This document shows, piece after piece, positions 18,002-25,807 of a stretch of 64,000 nt of DNA. The first letter of the stretch is position 1. Each line of letters opens with the position of its first letter. A program made the translations under genes and the position numbers. The notes under the pieces are model-generated. The model was given only the letters and a program-made list of their open reading frames with translations, was not told the origin of the DNA and ran no database searches. The stretch comes from Bog-756 sp963845485 (GTDB lineage: Bacteria; Actinomycetota; Acidimicrobiia; Acidimicrobiales; RAAP-2), in assembly GCA_963845485.1 (NCBI GenBank), contig CAWJSI010000014.1, positions 62,001-126,000 on the forward strand, given 5' to 3'.

Positions 18002-18984
18002 ACCCCGAGGCCGCGGCGTGGCGGGACCGGGGCGTGATGCGCGCGCTGTGCGGCCACGCTGTCTTCACCGTCGACATCCCCGCCGCCGGCACCGAGGTGC
18101 AGCCGCCCCTACTCGTCCTCCACGGGTTCCCGACGTCCTCGTTCGACTTCCACCGGGTGGTCGACCGACTGGCCACGGACCGGCGGGTGCTCCTCTTCGA
18201 CATGGTGGGCTACGGGCTCTCGGCCAAGCCCGACCGGGCCTACACCGTGGACCTCCAGGCCGACGTGGCCGTGGCCTTCCTCGCCTCGTTGGGTGTCGAG
18301 CGGCTGGGCCTGCTCAGTCACGACGTGGGCGACACCGTGGGGGGCGAGCTGCTGGCCCGTGTCCTCGAGGGGGCGTGGCCCGTCGAGGTCACCGACCGGA
18401 CCCTGACCAACGGCAGCATCTACGTGGCCCTGGCCCAGCTCAGCATGGGCCAGCTGTTCCTGCTCGATCTACCCGACGAACGGCTCGCCGCGGACGGGCC
18501 GGTCGACCGGGACACCGTGGCCGCGGGCGTGGCGGCCACGTTCAGTCCCTCGTCCCGGGTCGATCCGGTGGAGCTGGCCGCGTCCGTCGATCTCGTCACC
18601 CACGCCGACGGCCACCTCCTCCTCCCCCGGCTCATCCGTTACATCGAGGAGCGCCGCAGGAGCGAGTCCCGCTTCACCGGGGCCATCGAGGCCCACCCGT
18701 CGCCGCTGGCCGTGGTGTGGGGGCGCGATGACCCCATCGCCGTGGTGGCCATGGTCGACCGGCTCACCGGGGCCAGGCCCGACACCACCGTCACCATGCT
18801 CGACGGGGTCGGCCACTACCCCATGGTCGAAGCCCCCGACCGCTTCTTCGAGGCGGTGGCTCCCAGGCGGGCTAGGCGGACCTCCACCCGGTTCACGGCG
18901 TGGCCAGCACCTCGCCGTGGAGGACGGCGAACCAGCCGTCGGGAGACGCCGCCCACCTCCGCCAGCCGTCGCCGAACGCCGTGA
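17998..18984 (+). CDS. alpha/beta hydrolase, haloalkane dehalogenase / epoxide hydrolase type
   Basis: 328 residues. HGFPTSSFDF is the oxyanion loop, and the nucleophile elbow reads LLSHDVGDTVG, with Asp rather than Ser as nucleophile, as in haloalkane dehalogenases and epoxide hydrolases. The catalytic His lies in DGVGHYPMVEAPDRF. The expected C-terminus is near FFEAVA; the remaining residues or so are Arg/Thr/Pro-rich, not domain-like, and run antisense over the last 92 bases of the methyltransferase gene. A one-base shift would end the protein at about 18877. GTG start is coupled to the upstream dienelactone hydrolase. Confidence 0.85.
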   Translation: MNPEAAAWRDRGVMRALCGHAVFTVDIPAAGTEVQPPLLVLHGFPTSSFDFHRVVDRLATDRRVLLFDMVGYGLSAKPDRAYTVDLQADVAVAFLASLGVERLGLLSHDVGDTVGGELLARVLEGAWPVEVTDRTLTNGSIYVALAQLSMGQLFLLDLPDERLAADGPVDRDTVAAGVAATFSPSSRVDPVELAASVDLVTHADGHLLLPRLIRYIEERRRSESRFTGAIEAHPSPLAVVWGRDDPIAVVAMVDRLTGARPDTTVTMLDGVGHYPMVEAPDRFFEAVAPRRARRTSTRFTAWPAPRRGGRRTSRRETPPTSASRRRTP

Positions 18985-19696
18985 GCTCCCCGGGCGTGGC
19001 GATACCCCGGGCCAGCAACTGCTCGGCCACGAACGAGTGGGTGAAGCGCTCGGCCCACAGATCACCCCACCAGTGCCGGTCCTCGGGCGTGGCGAAGCAC
19101 CACACCGATGCCGAGGGGACCACGGTGGAGAAGCCGGCGGCGTGGGCCCACGACAGGAGTCGCCGCCCGGCGTCCCAGTTGGCCCCGTTGGCCCGGGTCA
19201 GCTCCCCGTAGGCGGCGATGGCCCGGGCCATCTCGGGCTCGTCGGGAAAGTAGCGGAAGCCGGGATAGTCCCCGTCCCGGGCGGCCACCACCCCGTCAGG
19301 CCGGCACACCCGGCGCATCTCCACCAGCGCGGCCACCGGGTCACCGACGTGCTGGAGCACCTGGTGGGCGTGGACCACGTCGAACGAGTCGTCGTCGAAA
19401 CGGAGGTCGAAGATGCTGCCCGACTCGAATGAGACCGTGGCCGGCCCGCTCCGTGCCGCCAGCTCACGGGCCTCGACCAGGACCCCCTCGGCGGCGTCCA
19501 CCCCGATCACCGGCCCGGGCGCCACCCGGTGGGCCAGATCACAGGTGATGGTGCCCGGCCCACAGCCCACATCGAGGACGGAGAGGCCGGGCGAGAGGCG
19601 GCTCAGCAGGTAGCCGGCCGAGTTCTCGGCCGTTCGCCAGCGATGGGAGCGGAGGACGGCGTCCTCGTGGCCGTGGGTGTAAGGGATATCGGTCAT
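18893..19696 (-). CDS. class I SAM-dependent methyltransferase
   Basis: 267 residues of the UbiE/type 11 methyltransferase group. SAM motif I is VLDVGCGPGTITCDLA, motif II region is VIGVDAAEGVL, and the post-motif SFDVVHAHQVLQHVGDP and the LVEMRRVCRPDG segment are typical. The acceptor is not predictable. The ATG at 19696 follows an in-frame GTG at 19699. It is transcribed divergently from the LysR gene 71 bases away, the classic arrangement for a LysR target. Its 3' end overlaps the tail of the facing hydrolase. Confidence 0.88.
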   Translation of the reverse strand: MTDIPYTHGHEDAVLRSHRWRTAENSAGYLLSRLSPGLSVLDVGCGPGTITCDLAHRVAPGPVIGVDAAEGVLVEARELAARSGPATVSFESGSIFDLRFDDDSFDVVHAHQVLQHVGDPVAALVEMRRVCRPDGVVAARDGDYPGFRYFPDEPEMARAIAAYGELTRANGANWDAGRRLLSWAHAAGFSTVVPSASVWCFATPEDRHWWGDLWAERFTHSFVAEQLLARGIATPGELTAFGDGWRRWAASPDGWFAVLHGEVLATP

Positions 19697-19723
19697 CACC
19701 CCAGCATGCGCCCACTCGTCAGC

Positions 19724-19740
19724 ATTGGCAAAGTAACAAT
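19724..19740. promoter_or_regulatory. candidate LysR operator in the divergent promoter
   Basis: ATTG (19724-19727) and CAAT (19737-19740) form an inverted repeat separated by 9 bases, so the element fits the T-N11-A pattern recognised by LysR-type regulators. It lies between the methyltransferase start (19696, minus) and the LysR start (19768, plus), in an unusually AT-rich patch. A TATAGG hexamer at 19754-19759 could be the -10 of the LysR gene. Assignment rests on motif plus divergent layout. Confidence 0.4.
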
Positions 19741-19767
19741 TCGAACATCTGGCTATAGGCTTTCCGA

Positions 19768-20661
19768 ATGGCAGCGTCCGACTGGCTCCGCACCTTCGTG
19801 GCCATCTACCGCACCGGGTCGGTCAGCGCCGGAGCGGAACGGCGCGGCCTGTCCCAACCGGCGGCGAGCCAACAGCTGGCCTCGCTCGAGCGACGTATCG
19901 GCCGGCCCCTGTTCACCCGCACGCCACGGGGGGTGGAGCCGACCCGACGCGGTCGCGAGCTCCACGCCCAGGTGGCCGACTCCCTCGACCAACTGGAGCA
20001 GGTCCTCGTAGGACTGGACGGGGGCCCGGACACCGGGCCCGATCCGGTGGTGCGGCTCGGATCGTCGGCCGAGTACTTCTCGGCCATGGTCGTACCGCGG
20101 CTCGGTCCCGACAGCCCGGCCCTCGTGGCCCGGTTCGGATCGGACCAGGAGAATCTGGCCCTCCTCGACCACGGGGAGCTCGACCTGGCCGTGACCAGCG
20201 TCTCCCCGGGCCGCCGGTCGACGGTGGCCACCCCGCTCGGCATGAAGCGGTTCGTACTGGTCGGACCGCCGGGCTCGGTGCCCTCGCCCCCGGTCGATTC
20301 GCTCGAGGCACTGGGCGGCTGGCTGGCCGGGAGGCCCTGGGTCGCCTACAGCGCCGAGCTGCCGATGACCCGCCGGTTCTGGCTCTCGACCCTCGGTCGT
20401 CCGTTCAGCGGGGACCTCCGCCTGGTCGCCCCCGACCTCCGGGCGGTGGCGGCCGCCGTCGAGCACGGTCTCGGCTGCAGCCTGCTGCCCGACTTCGCCT
20501 GCGTGGACGGCCTGGCCCGGGGCACCATGGCCCCACTCCATCCGGTGGCCGCCGACGTTCCGTCCGAGCCGTGGTTCGCCTGTACCCGGGCCACCGACCT
20601 CGACCGGGGGAACCTCGACAGGCTCGTGGCCACACTGGCCGGCCCCCCGCTTAGCCGCTGA
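19768..20661 (+). CDS. LysR-family transcriptional regulator
   Basis: 297 residues: winged helix-turn-helix at residues 1-60 with the family pattern FVAIYRTGSVSAGAERRGLS, QPAASQQLASLERRIG and PLFTRTPRGVEPTRRG, then a two-lobed effector-binding domain. The co-inducer is unknown. It probably regulates the divergent methyltransferase and itself (inference from layout). ATG 19768 has no ribosome binding site and a possible -10 close upstream, so the mRNA may have a very short leader. Its end overlaps the facing Nudix gene by 11 bases. Confidence 0.92.
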   Translation: MAASDWLRTFVAIYRTGSVSAGAERRGLSQPAASQQLASLERRIGRPLFTRTPRGVEPTRRGRELHAQVADSLDQLEQVLVGLDGGPDTGPDPVVRLGSSAEYFSAMVVPRLGPDSPALVARFGSDQENLALLDHGELDLAVTSVSPGRRSTVATPLGMKRFVLVGPPGSVPSPPVDSLEALGGWLAGRPWVAYSAELPMTRRFWLSTLGRPFSGDLRLVAPDLRAVAAAVEHGLGCSLLPDFACVDGLARGTMAPLHPVAADVPSEPWFACTRATDLDRGNLDRLVATLAGPPLSR

Positions 20662-21124
20662 CCGCTTCGACAGGCCGCCCATCCTCCAAGTAGACGGTGC
20701 GACCCGGATGGAGGAGGGCCTGGGCCACCCGTCGTCCCACCGGGCCGCTCAGCCGCTCGTCGGCCACGTCGGGGGTGACCCAGGCGAACTCGCTGATCTC
20801 CTCTTCTTGCAGCACGATCGGAACCACCACCGCGGGGGCGAGCGAGCCACAGTCGAAGAGAAAACGAATCCCACCGGCCCGTCGGGTGCGGGGACGGAGG
20901 AAGTCCACACAGGCCAGTCGGCCCGCGCTCACGGCCAGGCCGGTCTCCTCGGCCACCTCCCGGCGGCATCCTTCCCACGGGGTTTCCCCGTCCTCTTCGA
21001 GCTGGCCACCCGGAATCGTCCACCCCGACTTGTAGGTGGGCTTGAGGATCAACAGCTCATCGGACTCGTTGCGGATCAGCGCGCCGGCCGACGCGGGGAT
21101 CCGGGGGAGGACGAAGTCGGTCAC
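20651..21124 (-). CDS. Nudix hydrolase
   Basis: 157 residues with a complete Nudix box, starting GGQLEEDGETPWEGCRREV and continuing AEETGL (GX5EX7REUXEEXGU), the Mg2+ and pyrophosphate-cleaving motif. Substrates of this family are nucleoside diphosphates linked to other groups; this one has no feature that identifies the substrate. The start is GTG 21124. It lies downstream of dnaB on the same strand, with 76 bases between, so it may be read with the ribosomal/replication operon. Confidence 0.9.
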   Translation of the reverse strand: MTDFVLPRIPASAGALIRNESDELLILKPTYKSGWTIPGGQLEEDGETPWEGCRREVAEETGLAVSAGRLACVDFLRPRTRRAGGIRFLFDCGSLAPAVVVPIVLQEEEISEFAWVTPDVADERLSGPVGRRVAQALLHPGRTVYLEDGRPVEAVSG

Positions 21125-21200
21125 CGTTCCATCATCACCGATTTCGAACGGGTGGAAACACGACGGGCCACCACCGGCCCGGGCCCGCGCGGGGTCGCGA

Positions 21201-22589
21201 CTAGGGACGGGCCATGTTGTCGAAGCGGGTGTGGTTGCCGATGAAGGCCAGCCGCTCGACGCCGGTCGGTCCGTTACGGTGCTTGGCCACGTGGATCTCC
21301 GCCACCCCCTGGGTCTCGACGGACTCGGGGTTGTAGATCTCGTCGCGGTAGATGAACATGACCACGTCGGCGTCCTGCTCGATGGAGCCCGACTCCCGGA
21401 GGTCGGCCAGCATGGGCCGCTTGTCCTGTCGCTGTTCGAGGCCTCGGGAGAGCTGGGAGAGGGCCACCACCGGCACCTCGAGCTCGCGGGCCAGGATCTT
21501 CAGACCACGACTGATCTCGGACACCTCGACTTGGCGGTTCTCGGCGCCATGGCGACCGGTCATGAGCTGGAGGTAGTCGACCACCACCAGTCCGAGTCCC
21601 ACCCGGCTCTTCAGTCGACGGGCCCGGGCCCGGATGTCCATCACCGTGAGGTTCGGGTTGTCGTCGATGAAGATGGGCGCCTCGCTCATCCGGCTGATGG
21701 CATTGCCCACCTTGGACCAGTCGTTCTCGCGCAGCTTCCCGGTGCGCATCCGGTTGGCATCGACCCGTGCCTCGGACCCGAGCAGGCGCTGGGTCAGCTC
21801 CATGTGGCTCATCTCCAGGGAGAAGAGGAGGGTGGGGACGTTGAGCTTGATGCCGGCGTGGGCCACCATGCCGAGGGCGAACGAGCTCTTCCCCATGGCC
21901 GGTCGGGCCCCGATCACGATGAGGTTCGACGGCTGGAGTCCGGACAGGAGTTCGTCGAGGTCGGCGTAGCCGGTGGCGAGGCCGGTGATGGAGTCGCCTT
22001 GGTCGTAGAGGCGCTGGAGATGGTCGAGGCCGTCGCCGAGCAGGTCGCGCAGCGGGGTCATGGAGTCGACCACCCGGCGCTGGGCCACGTCGAAGACCAG
22101 GCTCTCGGCCTTGTCGAGCACGTCCGAGACGTCTTCGGGCACGCTGTAGCCGAGCTCGGTAATCTCACCGGCCACCCCGACCAGGCGCCGGAGGAGGGCG
22201 TGCTCCTCGATGATCCTGGCGTAGTAGTCGGCATTGCCGATGGAGGGGGTGTTGGCCTGGAGGGAGACGAACACCGACGGGTCGCCGATGGTCTCGAGGA
22301 GCCCGCGCCGTCGGAGTTCCTCGGTCACCGTCACCCAGTCGGCCGGCTCCCCCTGGCTGAACAGTGAGGTGATGGCGCCGAAGATGTGGCCGTGCGACGA
22401 CTTGTAGAAGTCCTCGGGCTTGCAGATCTCCATGGCCGAGGCGATGGCATCACGGGAAAGGAGCATGGCCCCGAGCAGCGACTCCTCGGCCTCCAGGTTG
22501 TGGGGAGGGATGCGTCCGGCCGGCATTCCCGCGCCCCCGAGGGAGGACGGGAGCCGTCGGGGTCGCGTGTCGTCAAAGGCTTGAACCAT
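21201..22589 (-). CDS. dnaB: replicative DNA helicase DnaB
   Basis: Hexameric helicase that unwinds DNA at the fork. 462 residues: N-terminal primase-interacting helical domain (PPHNLEAEESLLGAML), linker, and RecA-like motor with Walker A GARPAMGKSS, the LEMSHMEL segment, Walker B LGLVVVDYLQLM, and the late SQLSRGLEQR and ADLRESGSIEQDADVV motifs. No intein interrupts it, unlike dnaB of M. tuberculosis. It ends the rpsF-ssb-rpsR-rplI-dnaB series, separated from rplI by 242 bases that may hold its own promoter. Confidence 0.97.
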   Translation of the reverse strand: MVQAFDDTRPRRLPSSLGGAGMPAGRIPPHNLEAEESLLGAMLLSRDAIASAMEICKPEDFYKSSHGHIFGAITSLFSQGEPADWVTVTEELRRRGLLETIGDPSVFVSLQANTPSIGNADYYARIIEEHALLRRLVGVAGEITELGYSVPEDVSDVLDKAESLVFDVAQRRVVDSMTPLRDLLGDGLDHLQRLYDQGDSITGLATGYADLDELLSGLQPSNLIVIGARPAMGKSSFALGMVAHAGIKLNVPTLLFSLEMSHMELTQRLLGSEARVDANRMRTGKLRENDWSKVGNAISRMSEAPIFIDDNPNLTVMDIRARARRLKSRVGLGLVVVDYLQLMTGRHGAENRQVEVSEISRGLKILARELEVPVVALSQLSRGLEQRQDKRPMLADLRESGSIEQDADVVMFIYRDEIYNPESVETQGVAEIHVAKHRNGPTGVERLAFIGNHTRFDNMARP

Positions 22590-22661
22590 GGTTCCTCAAC
22601 CCTGTCCGAGGTGCCCTGTGGAGCGTAAGGGCCTCTTCCTGGGGAAATAGGTGCTCGGGGG

Positions 22662-22681
22662 TGTGGACGATGCGTGGACAA
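22662..22681. promoter_or_regulatory. two DnaA-box-like 9-mers upstream of dnaB
   Basis: The 22590-22831 gap contains no gene. It holds TGTGGACGA (22662-22670) and CGTGGACAA (22673-22681), the second one mismatch from TGTGGACAA, the reverse complement of the actinobacterial DnaA box TTGTCCACA. They are 11 bases apart, on the same helical face, about 75-90 bases upstream of the dnaB start. The motif is short and GC-compatible, so a chance occurrence is possible. Confidence 0.3.
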
Positions 22682-22831
22682 GCCGGGAAGGGCTGCGGAC
22701 AGCGCTGGACATGAGGCCATCATCCCCGGTGGATGTGACAACAACGGTGGATCCCGGGGCGCGTACGGAGAACTACACACCGATTCAGTCGTTTTCCCGC
22801 GGCCCGTCCCGCCGCCCCGCCGGGGGGTTCC

Positions 22832-23278
22832 TCAGCTCTCGGGAACTACGTCCACGGTGAGCTCGAAGACCACGCCGCCCAGCAGCTCGACGCGCACGTT
22901 GTGCTCGCCGACCGTCTTGATGGGCTCGTCGAGGACCAGGTCCTTGCGGTCGACCACGGCGCCGGTCTGTTCTTCGGCCTTCTTCACGATGTCGGCGGCG
23001 GTCACCGAGCCGAACAGGCGATCACCTGCGGCTCGGGCCTGCAGGGTGATCACATTGCCCACCAGGGTGCGGGCCACGGTCTCAGAGGACTCCCGGTCCC
23101 TGGCGTCCCGGAGGTCGCGTGAGCGGCGCATGGCCGCGGCCTGGGACTCGATCCCCGGTGAGGCGGCAATGGCCTTGCCCGCCGGGAGGAGGTGGTTGCG
23201 GGCGAAGCCGCCGGAGACATCGATGATGTCCCCGCGCTTGCCCACCCCGTCGATGTCACTGCGGAGGAGCACCTTCAT
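22832..23278 (-). CDS. rplI: 50S ribosomal protein L9
   Basis: 148 residues, the normal L9 length: N-terminal rRNA-binding domain MKVLLRSDIDGVGKRGDI, the conserved VSGGFARNHLLPAGKA, a long connecting helix and a C-terminal globular domain (RLFGSVTAADI). I start it at ATG 23278, the conserved MKV; an in-frame ATG three codons upstream is also possible. The preceding sequence TGAGATG would be the stop of an extended rpsR one base before the start (see rpsR). Confidence 0.96.
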   Translation of the reverse strand: MKVLLRSDIDGVGKRGDIIDVSGGFARNHLLPAGKAIAASPGIESQAAAMRRSRDLRDARDRESSETVARTLVGNVITLQARAAGDRLFGSVTAADIVKKAEEQTGAVVDRKDLVLDEPIKTVGEHNVRVELLGGVVFELTVDVVPES

Positions 23279-23326
23279 CTCAGGCATCCCCGCCCTCGAC
23301 CAGGATCTCCTCGACCTCGGATTCGG

Positions 23327-23797
23327 TCACGGTACCGTCACCGGTGCCGGTGACCTCGACCACCTCGTCGATAACCGTGGTGGGTCGCGGCGCGTCATCG
23401 GCCACGGCGTTCGAGGTGGCGTCAGCCGACAGTGAACGCTCCTCGTCCCGACGGCCGCGGCCGCCCTGGCCCGGCCACCCTCGCGGCCGCCCCGGCCCCC
23501 GCCACGGCCACCCGGCCGCTCGGTGGTGGTGCGCTGGGTGTAGGGAAGCAGGACCAGCTCGCGTGCCGTCTTGATGGCGATGGCCACGTCCCGCTGGTGC
23601 TGTGTGCAGTTGCCCGAGACCCGACGAGCGCGGATCTTGCCGCGGTCACTCATGTACTTGCGCAGCAGCCCCACGTCTTTGTAGTCGACCCACTCCACAC
23701 GGTCCTTGCACAGGGCACACGGCTTCTTCTTGATGCGCCGGCCGGTGTCCTTCGGGGACCGACGGGTGGTCCCTCCGCGATCGTTGTTGCGTGCCAT
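23327..23797 (-). CDS. rpsR: 30S ribosomal protein S18, with frameshifted C-terminal tail
   Basis: S18 core is intact (about residues 1-95): KKPCALCKDRVEWVDYKDV, RKYMSDRGKIRARR, GNCTQHQRDVAIAIKTARE and LLPYTQR. The CALC and the later Cys suggest the zinc-retaining form. The in-frame tail after GGREGGR is Arg/Pro-rich junk-like sequence to a stop at 23327. In the other frame the same DNA reads RRDEERSLSADATSNAVADD and continues acidic to a TGA at 23280-23282, one base before rplI. One extra G in the G-run at 23470-23472 would join them. ATG 23797 overlaps the ssb stop (TGATG). Confidence 0.9.
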   Translation of the reverse strand: MARNNDRGGTTRRSPKDTGRRIKKKPCALCKDRVEWVDYKDVGLLRKYMSDRGKIRARRVSGNCTQHQRDVAIAIKTARELVLLPYTQRTTTERPGGRGGGRGGREGGRARAAAAVGTRSVHCRLTPPRTPWPMTRRDPPRLSTRWSRSPAPVTVP

Positions 23798-24285
23798 CAG
23801 AAAGGCTCCTCGCTGTATCCGTACCCTTGGGGCTCTGCGGCCGCGCCGCTGCCTCCACCTGACGACGGCCGTCCGCCGCCTCCGCCTCCTCCGCCGCTCG
23901 GACCACCGTCGCCCGGTCCTCGCCGCTCGTTCTTCGTCACCTGTGCGGTGGCCCAGCGGATGCTCGGGCCGACCTCGTCGGCCACCACTTCGACCTTGGA
24001 ACGCTTGTCGCCGTCGGGGGTCTCCCAACTGCGCTGGTCGAGGCGGCCGGTCACGATGACCCGGGAGCCCTTGGTCAGGCTCTCGGCCGCGTTCTCGGCC
24101 ATCTCGCGCCAGCACACGACGTCGAAGAAGGAGACCGCCTCCTCCCACTCCTGGGTCTGGCGGTTCTGCCACCGCCGGTTGACGGCCAGACCGAAGCTGG
24201 CCGTGGCCTGGCCGGTGTTGGTGAAGCGCAGCTCGGGGTCGCGGGTGACGTTGCCCACCAGGGTGATGGCGTTTCCGGGGGCCAT
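23797..24285 (-). CDS. ssb: single-stranded DNA-binding protein
   Basis: 162 residues: OB-fold DNA-binding domain (NAITLVGNVTRDPELRFTNT; FDVVCWREMAENAAESLTKG; RVIVTGRLDQRSWE) over about the first 110 residues, then a Gly/Ser-rich disordered tail ending in GYSEEPF, an acidic tip close to the canonical DDDIPF-type tip that recruits partner proteins. ATG 24285 is one base after the rpsF stop, so the genes are coupled; a longer upstream reading is a proline-rich artefact. Confidence 0.96.
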   Translation of the reverse strand: MAPGNAITLVGNVTRDPELRFTNTGQATASFGLAVNRRWQNRQTQEWEEAVSFFDVVCWREMAENAAESLTKGSRVIVTGRLDQRSWETPDGDKRSKVEVVADEVGPSIRWATAQVTKNERRGPGDGGPSGGGGGGGGRPSSGGGSGAAAEPQGYGYSEEPF

Positions 24286-24286
24286 G

Positions 24287-24634
24287 TCAGGCCTCCCCGG
24301 TGCCGGCGGTGGCGGCGGTAGCGGCGGCGGCACGACGGCCGGCCACCTTGTCGGGAATGCGCATGGCCTTGTGTCGGAGCACCTCGTCGGCCAGGACGAA
24401 GATCCGCTCCATGTCGGCCACGGCGGCGGGCTCGGCGGTCAGCTCGATGACCACGTAGTAGCCCTCACGCTTGTGCTGCACCTCGTAGGCGAAGGTGCGC
24501 CGGCCCCAGCGCTCCACCCGGCCCGGGTTGCCGCCTTTGGCCTTCAGGGCGGCCAGCGCCCGGTCAAGGACGCCGTTGACCGCCGCCTCATCGGCACCGG
24601 TATCGAAAATGACCATGACTTCGTAGGGCCGCAT
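24287..24634 (-). CDS. rpsF: 30S ribosomal protein S6
   Basis: 115 residues, beginning MRPYEVMVIFDTGADE, with the WGRRTFAYEVQHKREGYYVVIEL central strands of S6 and an Ala/Thr-rich C-terminal tail. ATG 24634 is preceded by GGGAGGTGA, a strong ribosome binding site. It is the first gene of rpsF-ssb-rpsR-rplI-dnaB. S6 forms a complex with S18 on 16S rRNA, and in several phyla this complex also binds the operon leader. Confidence 0.97.
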   Translation of the reverse strand: MRPYEVMVIFDTGADEAAVNGVLDRALAALKAKGGNPGRVERWGRRTFAYEVQHKREGYYVVIELTAEPAAVADMERIFVLADEVLRHKAMRIPDKVAGRRAAAATAATAGTGEA

Positions 24635-24658
24635 GAACGGCTCACCTCCCTCTGGATC

Positions 24659-24728
24659 GGGCAGTTGGTCTGCCCGAGCCCCACGGCGTGGGGCAGGTCG
24701 GAACGGGGTGGCCGCCACGAGGGCGGCC
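24659..24728 (-). promoter_or_regulatory. three tandem hairpins in the rpsF leader
   Basis: The rpsF leader contains three short perfect inverted repeats in succession: GGGCAG/CTGCCC (24659-24675), CCCCAC/GTGGGG (24679-24693) and GGCCGCC/GGCGGCC (24710-24728). They begin 25 bases before the rpsF start. Ribosomal protein operons are often autoregulated through leader RNA, and an S6:S18-binding rpsF leader is known in bacteria. I could not match that motif base by base, so the role is inferred; GC-rich DNA also makes hairpins easily. Confidence 0.35.
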
Positions 24729-24793
24729 GGGAACGACCGCTCTACCCTACCGGCAAACCGCCCGGCCGCAGAACCGCCCCGATCGGCGGACGG

Positions 24794-25609
24794 TCAGTGG
24801 TAGACCTCGGCATCGGTCGGGAAGGCCCCCGACCGCACGTCGGCGGCGTAGGCGGCCACGGCCGCCACGGCCGCGTCGCCGAGTTCGCCGTAGCGGCGCA
24901 CGAACTTGGGCACCCGGGCGTTGAAGCCCAGGACGTCGTGGAAGACGAGGACCTGGCCGTCACAGGCCGGACCGGCTCCGATGCCGATGGTGGGCACGTC
25001 GAGCGAGTCGGTGATGGCCACACCGACGGCTTCGGGCACGCCCTCCAACACGACGGCGAAACAGCCGGCGCCGGCGATGGCCTTGGCATCGACGCTGAGG
25101 GCGTGGGCGGCGGCCTGGTCGCGTCCTTGAACCCGGTAGCCACCCATGACGTTGACCGACTGGGGCGTGAGGCCGAGGTGGCCCATGACCGGGATCTCGG
25201 CGGCCACCAGGGCCTCGATCATCGGCACCCGTACCGCACCGCCCTCCAGCTTGACGGCCTGGGCGCCGGCCCGGATGAGCAGGGCCGCATTGCGGACCGT
25301 GTCGGCGGCGTCGATGTGGTAGCTCAGCCACGGAAGGTCGGCCACGACCAACGGGGCCGGCTTGGCCCGCGCCACGGCCGCGGTGTGATGGACCATGTCC
25401 TCCACGGTCACCTGGAGGCTGTCCTCGTAGCCGAGCACGTTGTTGCCCACCGAATCCCCCACCAAGATGAGGTCGACACCGGCGGCGTCGGCGATCCGGG
25501 CCCCGGGTGCGTCATAGGCGGTCACCATGACGAGGGGGGCGTGGCCGTGACGACGTTTGGCGGCGCGGACGTGCGGGACGGTGACCGGCGCGGACCGGGT
25601 CTCGGGCAT
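24794..25609 (-). CDS. panB: 3-methyl-2-oxobutanoate hydroxymethyltransferase
   Basis: First step of pantothenate (vitamin B5, CoA) synthesis: transfers a hydroxymethyl group from methylene-tetrahydrofolate to alpha-ketoisovalerate. 271 residues, TIM barrel with LVMVTAYDAPGARIADAAG, the metal-site LILVGDSVGNNVLGY and VVADLPWLSY, VKLEGG, PVMGHLGLTPQSVN and TIGIGAG. ATG 25609 follows CCAGGAGGATTCCC. It stands alone here; panC and panD are not adjacent. It is separated by 159 bases from rpsF. Confidence 0.97.
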   Translation of the reverse strand: MPETRSAPVTVPHVRAAKRRHGHAPLVMVTAYDAPGARIADAAGVDLILVGDSVGNNVLGYEDSLQVTVEDMVHHTAAVARAKPAPLVVADLPWLSYHIDAADTVRNAALLIRAGAQAVKLEGGAVRVPMIEALVAAEIPVMGHLGLTPQSVNVMGGYRVQGRDQAAAHALSVDAKAIAGAGCFAVVLEGVPEAVGVAITDSLDVPTIGIGAGPACDGQVLVFHDVLGFNARVPKFVRRYGELGDAAVAAVAAYAADVRSGAFPTDAEVYH

Positions 25610-25807
25610 GGGAATCCTCCTGGTCGAACCGTCCAGCGCCCGTGAGGGCTGCCGGCGGCATGGGCGGCGGGATCGCCGCGGAGCACTGCGTACTGCCGTC
25701 ACCAGACTATCGCTCGGGCGCCCCGAAGGGGAGGGGTACCCGCGTGCGGCGCCGGACCTACTCCCCGGGCCCCATGACCCGGCCCGAATCGACCAGCGGC
25801 CTCAGCG

